The notes below the pieces were generated by a model. That model ran no database searches, had not been told where the DNA came from, and saw only the letters and a program-made list of their open reading frames with translations. Positions 57,344 through 64,000 of a stretch of 64,000 nucleotides of DNA are shown piece by piece (the stretch's first letter is position 1; each line of letters opens with the position of its first letter). The stretch is from Cephalotus follicularis (lineage: Eukaryota > Streptophyta > Magnoliopsida > Oxalidales > Cephalotaceae): NCBI GenBank assembly GCA_001972305.1, contig BDDD01003347.1, forward strand, positions 1-64,000, read 5' to 3'. A program made the position numbers and the translations under genes.

Positions 57344-59026
57344 TGATGGGTGTCGTTAGGCCGAATCAAAATTACCCTAATCTAACAATTTAGCAAGTAG
57401 AAGTAGGGATCGTTCCCACGAAGAGCTGAAAGGAAATGCTATAAAAATAAACTTAGGATGCAACTAAACAAAAAATAACGAATATGAAATTAATTTAATC
57501 TAAGTTAACAATGCAAATAAAATGAATTGAAAAGAGGATTGGTTTTGAATTAAACTAATTAAATGAAAAACTAAACAATTGAAATTAAATATGTAACGTA
57601 AACTAACGAAATAAATAAATAAGAAAAGTAATATGAAACAGCAATCTCGTAGATGTGAGAATCTGCGCATGTATATATATATTCAATTCCATGGCACAAG
57701 TTTCAGTTTAGCGCAGAAAATTACCGAATTAACCTAGGTACAACTTATCCTGTCAAACCTTGATACTCTCAAAAGGTTGATTGGTTAAACGGTGCCTTTG
57801 ATTAACACAACAAACTAGTGATTTAGCATAGGTACAACCTATCCTGTCACACCTTGATACTCTCAAAAGGTTGATTGGTTAAAGGCTGTCATTGGTTCAA
57901 TCACATAGAAAAATATTACATGTCATCAACACAGATTTTATATATTAAAAATTATTCTCATCAATGTGTCACTACATTAACAAGAAAAAGTGTATCACAA
58001 ACATGCAATTAAACTTGAAAACAAAACTAAAATATACATATAACATGGGTTCATCTACATCTAGGGATTAAAATACTTAGCCGGACATGACGATGGTGAC
58101 AAATATCTTCAATAAATTCTCCATCCTTCACCTGCCCCTACTGCTGTGCTGCCTGCGTCTCCTCTACATTTTTTTATTTTCTGCGTTGCAGCTCTCTAAT
58201 TTTCTTCTCAATTGTCTGCCTCTTCTCTATATATATATACATGTGTGGCCAACTTAAAACCTAAAGCAATTAATTAAAACGTGTGGCGCATGGTTTTTTT
58301 CCTTATTTGACCCAGGCGCGGATTGGTGAGGCGCATGTTGCAGGCATGAAATGCATGGGCAGATGTGTATTGCGGCTTTGATACATGGCAGGCACATGAA
58401 TTGATGCAGGGCTTTGTGGCATTGGCGCATGGGCTGAAGATATAAGGCAGGCTGATGCGCATAGATCATGCATGCGGCGTGGAGATGCTGAAGCTGGCTG
58501 ATTTCAAATTGCGGTGCATGTTGGCGTTAATTGGCATGTTGCATGGAGCTTTGTATGCATGTATGGCGCGCATGGGGACTTTGGATTTGACAGATCTTGG
58601 TAGCTGTGGCGTGTTAATTGAAGAATGTTGGGCATAACGTTTGCATTATTGCAGATGATGACACGTGGCCATGGCATCAAATATTTCAACATTGATTTTC
58701 TTGCAATATCTCTTCATCGGAGCTTCAGAATAAACCGGTCCAAGAACTATAAGTGCTTCAAATAATTTTATGAACAAAATGAGTACAATATTCAATATCT
58801 TCTGAGCTTTAAATTTTGAGTTCTCTCGTTTAAGTGGGTGCACTCTTAACCGATCATTGACTTCAAACCACCTTAACTCGAAAAGTAACGTTTTAGCTTC
58901 GTTTTCTCTTATTCCGCAATAATTAGATAATACCTGAAAATCAAATAAACACCACCACAGTAGTCTGTTCCAAGCATAAAAATATAATAAATAAATCATT
59001 AAAATCACACATTTTTATGCTTATCA
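57344..59026 (-). repeat. K LTR
   Basis: 1.68 kb, minus sense: starts TGATAAGCATAAAAATGTG at 59026 next to the PPT (GGGGGTAT) and ends ACACCCATCA at 57344 next to the primer site. TATA region at 58227-58240 (GTATATATATATAG in sense). No TCGA palindrome array. Two copies of a 70-bp-like unit around CTATCCTGTC at about 57730-57890. Internal sequence on both sides. Confidence 0.88.
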
Positions 59027-59162
59027 AATACCCCCATACTTACCCTTTGCTTGTCCTCAAGCAAACAAAATAGAAAGCTAAGAACACGAAAATAAAAACA
59101 AAATTATAAACTGCAAACACCTCAAATATGATCAGATCATTCACTCCCATACCCAATCCATC
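59027..59162 (-). other. K internal 3' stub with polypurine tract
   Basis: Sense reads TTGCTTGAGGACAAGCAAAG, then GGTAAGTATGGGGGTATT, the characteristic end of Athila/Tat internal regions. It breaks at 59162 into plus-sense gag. Confidence 0.75.
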
Positions 59163-60251
59163 TCGAAATTGGAAACGCAAATAGGACAGCTAGCTGATAT
59201 GATGAGAAAGAGAGAAGAAAGCCACCTACCCAGTCAAGTGGTATGCAATCCGAGAAATCAGGCTGGACAGTGTTCCTACGTAGAACAAGCTCAAGCAATT
59301 ACTACCTTGAGAAGTGGTCGAGTAATCGAAGGAACGCAAGAAGCTATCTCAAATCCTGACCCGATTAATGAAAAGAATCCCGAAGAGAGTGTGTCCTCCG
59401 AGAGTGGTGAGAAAGAGACCATTGGCAAATCTGAAATGGAAGTCACTAAAGCATCCACTTCTAAAGAAAGTGGACAAAAGGGGAAGGAAAAAGACATTAC
59501 CTTTGCCACATCTAAAGCACCTTTCCCCGAGTGTTTGCGATCTCCGTCTTTAGTTCCTCCGTTTGGTAAAAAGTTAGCAAGAATGGACGAGATGATGGAA
59601 CTGTTCAAACAAGTCCAAATCAACATTCCTCTCTTAGATGCAATACGACAAGTGCCAGCGTATGCCAAGTTCCTGAAGGACTTATGCACCACGAAGCGTA
59701 AGCTGAAAACGTACATTCCAAAAAAGGTCCATCTCAAAGAGCAGGTGAGCGCAAAGCTTTCTAACAAGTTACCACCTAAACTAAAAGATCCAGGAGCTCC
59801 TCTGATAACATGAAAAATTAGAAATTTACAAATAGAGAGAGCACTTTTGGATTTAGGGGCTAGCGTTAACATCCTCACTAGCTCAGTTTATGACCATTTC
59901 GGATTTGGAGAATTGAAACCCGCTGAGGTAACCATTCAACTTGCTGATAGATCTTTGAAAATTCTGAAGGGATTCATTGAGGACGTTTTGGTGAAAGTAG
60001 ATGAGCTTTATTTTCCAGTGGATTTTCTTGTGCTTAATATGGAAACACCTGCGATTGGGAAACCACATTCGATTATCTTAGGTCGTCCTTTCTTAGCAAC
60101 AGCAAATGCATGCATAAATTGTCGATCTGGAGCTATGGACATATCCTTTGGTAATAAGAAATTGAGAATAAACATCTTCAATGCACCCCTAGGACCTCAA
60201 GGTGAGGAGGCTTGTTTTACCATAGATGGTATAGATAGGACATATCCTTAG
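59163..60251 (+). pseudogene. K gag C-terminus and aspartic protease
   Basis: Single frame. SKLETQIGQLADMMRKREES, a Ser/Lys/Glu-rich linker, FKQVQINIPLLDAIRQVPAY and LCTTKRKLKTYIPKK match the Athila/Tat gag-protease junction. An in-frame TGA (59811-59813) precedes the protease: ERALLDLGASVNILTSSVYD, with DLG where DSG/DTG is usual in retroviruses but DLG is common in this lineage. Then TIQLADRSLKILKGFIEDVL and IILGRPFLATANACI. Stop TAG at 60249. Confidence 0.85.
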
Positions 60252-61133
60252 AGTTTCGTTGACGATGATTGTGAGGCAGATTCGGACATTGTTGAGATTA
60301 ATGCCCCGTTGGATTCTCCTTTGATATACTAGACTCCTGACAGGATTGACACACAGTGGTTGGAAAATGAAGCAGAGTTAGCATGGCTAGAAAATAAGCT
60401 TAATGAGCCAACATCAGATAGCGAATGGGATCATCTATCCCATTACGCTCAAAAAATTGCCACGCCTAACCAAACGTCCTTTGACATAGAGTTTGATAGC
60501 AACTTTATTGAGTGCTTGAAGGAAATAGAGGATGAGGAATCAATTCAACATGAATTTTTGAAGTGGCTAGATAATGGGGTTATTGAATCCATCTCGGATA
60601 GGGAACGCAAATTTGATGAAATCATCTGTGAGTGTATGAGGGAATTTGAGGAGATTGAAAAAGGATATTTCTTTGAGGTGTTAGGTCTACAACAATTAGA
60701 ATCAGAGGGTCCATTGCCCACATCTTGGCATAAACCATTCATAGAAAAGTCTCCGAAATTTGAATTAAAAGAATTTCCTTGTAATTTATTCATTGGTCAT
60801 TGTTCCACCTCATTTGAAATTGTGAATGTTCTTTGGGATTGGGAGACTAGTAATTTGGTAGATTGCATTCTTGAGAGTTTTTACTGGTGGAATTCTTGTT
60901 GGGATGGTTCTTATATTGTAAAAGTTATTTTCTCCCATTGTGTTGATGCACTTAAATGTCATGCTTCTATTGATGGATTTTATAGGTGGAAATATTTTTG
61001 GGATGTTATTTATATTGTTCAAACTATGATTTCACCTGGTATTTTTGAGTTTACTTGGACAGGTTTTAAAGACACATTTAACGTCCATGGGCTGCGTTTG
61101 AAACAATATGTGGATGGAATTACTGATGGATAG
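60252..61133 (+). pseudogene. K downstream Trp-rich ORF in place of RT and integrase
   Basis: Continues the protease frame after TAG stops (60249, 60330) and is open 60360-61133 (257 codons). First part acidic (WLENEAELAWLENKLNEPTS). A short segment KSPKFELKEFP looks like the start of an Athila RT linker, but no RT follows. The C-terminal part is rich in Trp, Phe and Tyr and contains two 33-codon imperfect repeats (60879-60977 and 60978-61076) of the form FYxWxxxWDxxYIVxxxIS. It ends TFNVHGLRLKQYVDG, which matches the end of Athila/Tat integrase ORFs. Function unknown; probably a deletion derivative comparable to plant gag-only (TR-GAG) elements. Confidence 0.6.
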
Positions 61134-61438
61134 ATCATTGAGTCTGTTGACTTGATTGATCCTGTCTACACTCCTCTTTGATATCCACACCAGCTGCGTC
61201 TAGCCAAAGACGTTAAAGCAAAGCGCTTAGTGGGAGGCAACCCGCTGTTTTTTGTTTTATTTATGTATCTCGTTTCTTTTATGTTTTTGTAGCTAAATTA
61301 CGTGCAGTTCGATGTTTCCACAGTTCAAAATTTCCGCTGCACTGATAGATTATATCAATCTTCACGATAATATCCGGCAAATCCTACCCCATTGTTCTTT
61401 TATTTATTTGCATTGTTTGATTATTTTAGTTCATTTAT
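61134..61438 (+). other. K internal 3' region with conserved GGGAGGCAACCC block
   Basis: 61206-61247 reads AAAGACGTTAAAGCAAAGCG and then CTTAGTGGGAGGCAACCCGC, a block typically found after the last ORF of Athila/Tat elements. The rest is AT-rich non-coding. LTR-H interrupts before any PPT. Confidence 0.65.
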
Positions 61439-62581
61439 TGTAATAACCGCAATTTCAATTTGATGTATATTGATCCGATTATTGAAATAAAATATACATT
61501 TTAATTGAATTATTGTCCAATTATTGCAATTTGTGGTTAATAGAAATGTTTGAAATGAATTGGGATTCAAATTGGTGGGAATCCACTCAAGAAAACCCTA
61601 ATTTAACTCTTGACAGTCGACTGCCATAGGGGAACAGTCGACTACCTGGCTCGTGTAATGTCCAGTCGACTGCCATGTGAATCAAGTCGACTGTAATTTC
61701 GACAGAACATGTGTCTGTGCAGGTGTCATCTTATATTAGGCGTGGCCTGCATGGGAGACAGGTGTCCTAAGCTGCCATTACATGCAGGTAGAGGCCTTGC
61801 ATGTCCTCTGCTCCACCTGCATTTGCAGAACCTGCAAGTCACATGCATCAAGAAAGAAAAGATGAGAAAACAAGTGCATGTGAGTGAGAGGAAATAGAGG
61901 AAAAGTTAGAGCCAATAATCTTTGGCGAATTCATGGCCTATATCATCTGAATGTGAGAGTATTGGGAATGTTAGAAACACTGAAATAGAAGAGAATTGAT
62001 GTGGAATTGAAGGAGCTTGCTAAAAGGATTGGAATTGCATGCATTGGAGAAGAAAAAAGAAGAAAAAGAGAAGAAAGGGGAGGGGGTTACCGTCGGTTGA
62101 AGGCCTGGGGTTGACCGGCGTGCTCTCCCGGTCCGGTAGCTGCCCTCGGCGCCGTCTCCCGCTCCCTCTGCCGATCTCTCTCCCAAACCCTCTCTCTCTC
62201 TCTCGGGCGCAGGCGCACAGAGCGCCTGCGTCTCTTTCTTGCACTGGCGCATCTTGCGCCCGTGGTCTCTCTCCCTTCCCTTTATATTTTTTGCTTCTCC
62301 CTTTGTATTTTTTTGGCAAAATACTAAGATCTGGGTCCCGATTTTTCCGCAAATTGCGACATAAATTTTCTAAACGACCACCAAAATGATCGAAATAAAA
62401 ATGCGAACATTCGGGCTTTATTGTCGCGCATAATAAAAATAGATTTTATTTGCCGTCTCGGCCAACACAATTACGACTTAAATGCGTAACGGCTTTTTAT
62501 TACTTTGGGCTCTGCCGATTTTATCGCAACTGTACACGCACCAATTTCATAATAATAATTTATGAAATTCGGGGCGTTACA
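61439..62581 (+). repeat. LTR-H: gypsy-type solo LTR
   Basis: 1.14 kb, TGTAATAACCGCAATTTCAA to GGGGCGTTACA. Start is like GypF LTRs; the rest differs. CAGTCGACTG palindromes at 61614-61623 and 61663-61672, with variants nearby. No internal region. Flanks TTTAT and GTTTT do not match, so no clear target duplication. Confidence 0.78.
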
Positions 62582-63149
62582 GTTTTATAAAACCATGGGT
62601 GACTTCCGAAAGGAAGTTGTCATGTGGAATGCCATATCCGTTCTCGGTAGGATATCAGTTGTTGTCGGGAACGGGTGTGACAAGAGACAGAGGTTAACCT
62701 GGACAACTTTTCACAGAAGTGTGAGTCTGGTGTTTTTGCTTCTTAGAGAACTAAAATAGAGAGAAGGAAAACAATACCGAAACACACTACAACTTGATTA
62801 CTATAGGTGGTGTATTGCTTGCATTAAGCTCTACATTCCCTTTATTAATCCTAGAGTAGGATTAGTGTTATAGGAATTTTTTTACACTCGTTATTCCGCT
62901 GTAATCCGTTTCTGAGTGAAAACTTGAAGTTTCAGAACGGAATCTTGAAGGAAGGAGTTTCGGTTGCTTAGTATAAACTCTGTCCTTCTCTATATGTATA
63001 TATGTGTAATCATTTATCTGGTAGTTGTTGATTAGAGATCCTGTCATGATTATATTCGTTTATGGTGTTAGATAACAGTTGTTCATTGTTTTGAGTCACT
63101 CTAATGAAAATTAAAGTTGAATAAACTATCTACCTAACGCCTAAAATGA
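62582..63149. other. Unassigned stretch, possible LTR-G end and leader
   Basis: 62582-62682 ends GGGAACGGGTGTGACA, plausible as an LTR terminus. It is followed by GACAGAGGTTAACCTGGAC, which may be a decayed primer site and leader. 62700-63149 is AT-rich with short palindrome-free sequence. I see no gene, RNA or known repeat there. Confidence 0.3.
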
Positions 63150-63374
63150 CTTTAATGCAAGTTTTATTCTTACAATTCGCCACATTGGCTTGTATCTATT
63201 GTTGGAAAAGATCAGCCATGCATTCGAAAGTACTCCTCTCATCGTGCACTGGCGGGGCATTTCCTCCTTCATTCATTTACGGGACATTTCCTCATTCATT
63301 CACTTGCGGGGCATTGATTCTTTTTTCGGCTCAATGCCTTCCTCGTCTACCTCTTCCACGATCCAATCTGTTTC
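63150..63374 (-). pseudogene. GypF-type gag N-terminal scrap, inverted
   Basis: Sense from 63374: a leader like that of GypF, then ATTGGATCGTGGAAGAGG where GypF has ATGGATCGCCGAAGAGG (start codon ATG to TTG). About two of the 27-bp gag repeats and HDERSTFECMADLFQQ follow. Ends near 63150. Opposite orientation to GypF and adjacent to LTR-J on its 5' side. Confidence 0.75.
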
Positions 63375-64000
63375 TGTAATGCCCGAGATTTCCCTATGTT
63401 GTAATTTCACAATGTAATGTGTTTTTATTATGGGATTAATAAAGGATGGATTTCGAAGACCTTGATGATGTTTTCCAAACTCTAATAATGTTAATTTTAG
63501 AGTCATAATGTTAAAGGAATGTTAGAAGGGCAAATTGATGAAAACGGCGCTGTTTTGGGGAAAACGCGTCGATGACTTTCGAAACGCATCGATGTCTTTG
63601 GATCTGAGAGACGTATGTAACTGCATGCACATGCACGTCGATGCAGGAGAGGACATCGATGCCCTCATGTAAAAGGGAAAAGACGTCGACGTCTTTGAAG
63701 AAGACGTCGATGCGTAACTTTGAATGTCAGGCACGTTACACTGCTTACCAAATAACGTGCAAGGGGGCACTATCCAGGCATCTTAACATGCAGATCATGA
63801 CGTGTTGAGCATGCAATAGGGTACCCTGAACTGCTAGGACTGAAAGGGCAGAAGTGGGAAGGCATGTGAGAGCATGCATTGGCCTTGGCAGCAAAGGGGA
63901 GACACCTGGTGCGCCATGCAACCAGGTGTGGAAGCATTCATTCATATTGGATTATATAAAATTTAGCATACACAGGCAGCCCATACTATGTGCTTAAGCT
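63375..64000 (+). repeat. LTR-J: start of a gypsy-type LTR
   Basis: Starts TGTAATGCCCGAGATTTCCC. U3 palindromes at 63560-63715: AAACGCATCGATGTCTTT (63582-63599) and a perfect AAAGACGTCGACGTCTTT (63679-63696). TATA box ATTATATAAA at 63951-63960. Continues outside the window. Confidence 0.75.
63951..63960 (+). promoter_or_regulatory. TATA box of LTR-J
   Basis: ATTATATAAA, about 575 bp into the LTR and downstream of the palindrome cluster, same order as in the Sirevirus and GypA LTRs. Confidence 0.5.

Larger units (their letters stand above)
56086..61438. mobile_element. K: Athila/Tat-related element with gag-protease only and an inverted half
   Basis: Left half (56086-59162) is minus-sense: a stub of the internal 3' end, PPT, LTR (57344-59026), primer site and gag first half. 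Right half (59163-61438) is plus-sense: gag second half, protease, a Trp-rich ORF and the conserved internal 3' block. Gag breaks off at about 56086 on minus and resumes at 59163 on plus, as if the left block had been flipped. RT, RNase H and integrase are absent. Confidence 0.75.

Noticed and set aside
58254-58692. Small cysteine- and histidine-rich frames in the K LTR
   Set aside because: Non-coding LTR sequence rich in GCATG words; no conserved motif and both strands open by chance.
59291-59878. 195-codon minus-strand frame over K gag-protease
   Set aside because: Antisense to a recognisable Athila-type gag-protease; no independent domain.
61434-62588. Target duplication TTTAT around LTR-H
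   Set aside because: The right copy starts two bases after the LTR end, so it is not a proper flanking 5-bp duplication.

Overview
The window looks like repeat-rich intergenic DNA of a flowering plant, most likely a eudicot. I see no host gene, rRNA, tRNA or CRISPR array. Nearly everything is LTR retrotransposon. The assignment to plants rests on initiator-Met-type primer sites (TGGTATCAGAGC), an 18-nt TGGCGCCG... Athila/Tat primer site, Sirevirus (SIRE/Maximus) Ty1/copia proteins with a plant-specific extra ORF, and Tekay-like Ty3/gypsy integrases with a chromodomain-like tail.

Left part (1-39219) is a nest about five levels deep. A pol-less Sirevirus-like element (Sire-1, minus strand) has its 5' LTR split by a gypsy array (GypA, 3659-38800; TSD AAACG/AAATG). 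GypA is split by GypB (8229-34082; perfect TSD TATTT). GypB is split by Sire-2 (11991-26103), by a GypA-type solo LTR (26242-28247; TSD GTAAG/ATAAG) and by a Sire-1-type solo LTR (29583-30644; perfect TSD GAGAA). Sire-2 in turn contains the 3' half of Sire-3 (about 17890-21361) and a gypsy LTR, LTR-C (21362-22686). Sire-2 is the most complete element: LTR, primer site, gag, protease, integrase, RT/RNase H, extra ORF, LTR.

Right part (39220-64000) holds a truncated LTR (E), a degenerate plus-strand Tekay-like element (T3, 40487-44333) joined to a second integrase fragment, and a nearly full plus-strand Tekay-like element GypF (45128-54262). GypF's 3' LTR is cut by another LTR (G). LTR G is cut by an Athila/Tat-related element (K) that has gag and protease but no RT or integrase, and whose first half is inverted. 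LTR H, an unassigned stretch, an inverted gag scrap and the start of LTR J complete the window.

The most interesting signal is a set of short TCGA-centred palindromes clustered in most of the LTR families. Copia and gypsy families share the same words, for example an identical 16-mer in Sire-1-type and GypA LTRs and an identical 15-mer in Sire-3 and GypB LTRs. In several families the cluster sits between the LTR 5' end and a TATA box. In both Sirevirus copies that keep the extra ORF, a second cluster lies just upstream of that ORF. Palindrome-rich LTRs are known for Sireviruses; sharing with gypsy elements is what deserves follow-up.

Most coding regions carry stops or frameshifts, so the elements look inactive. 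All assignments come from reading the sequence and its translations by eye; no database search was made.
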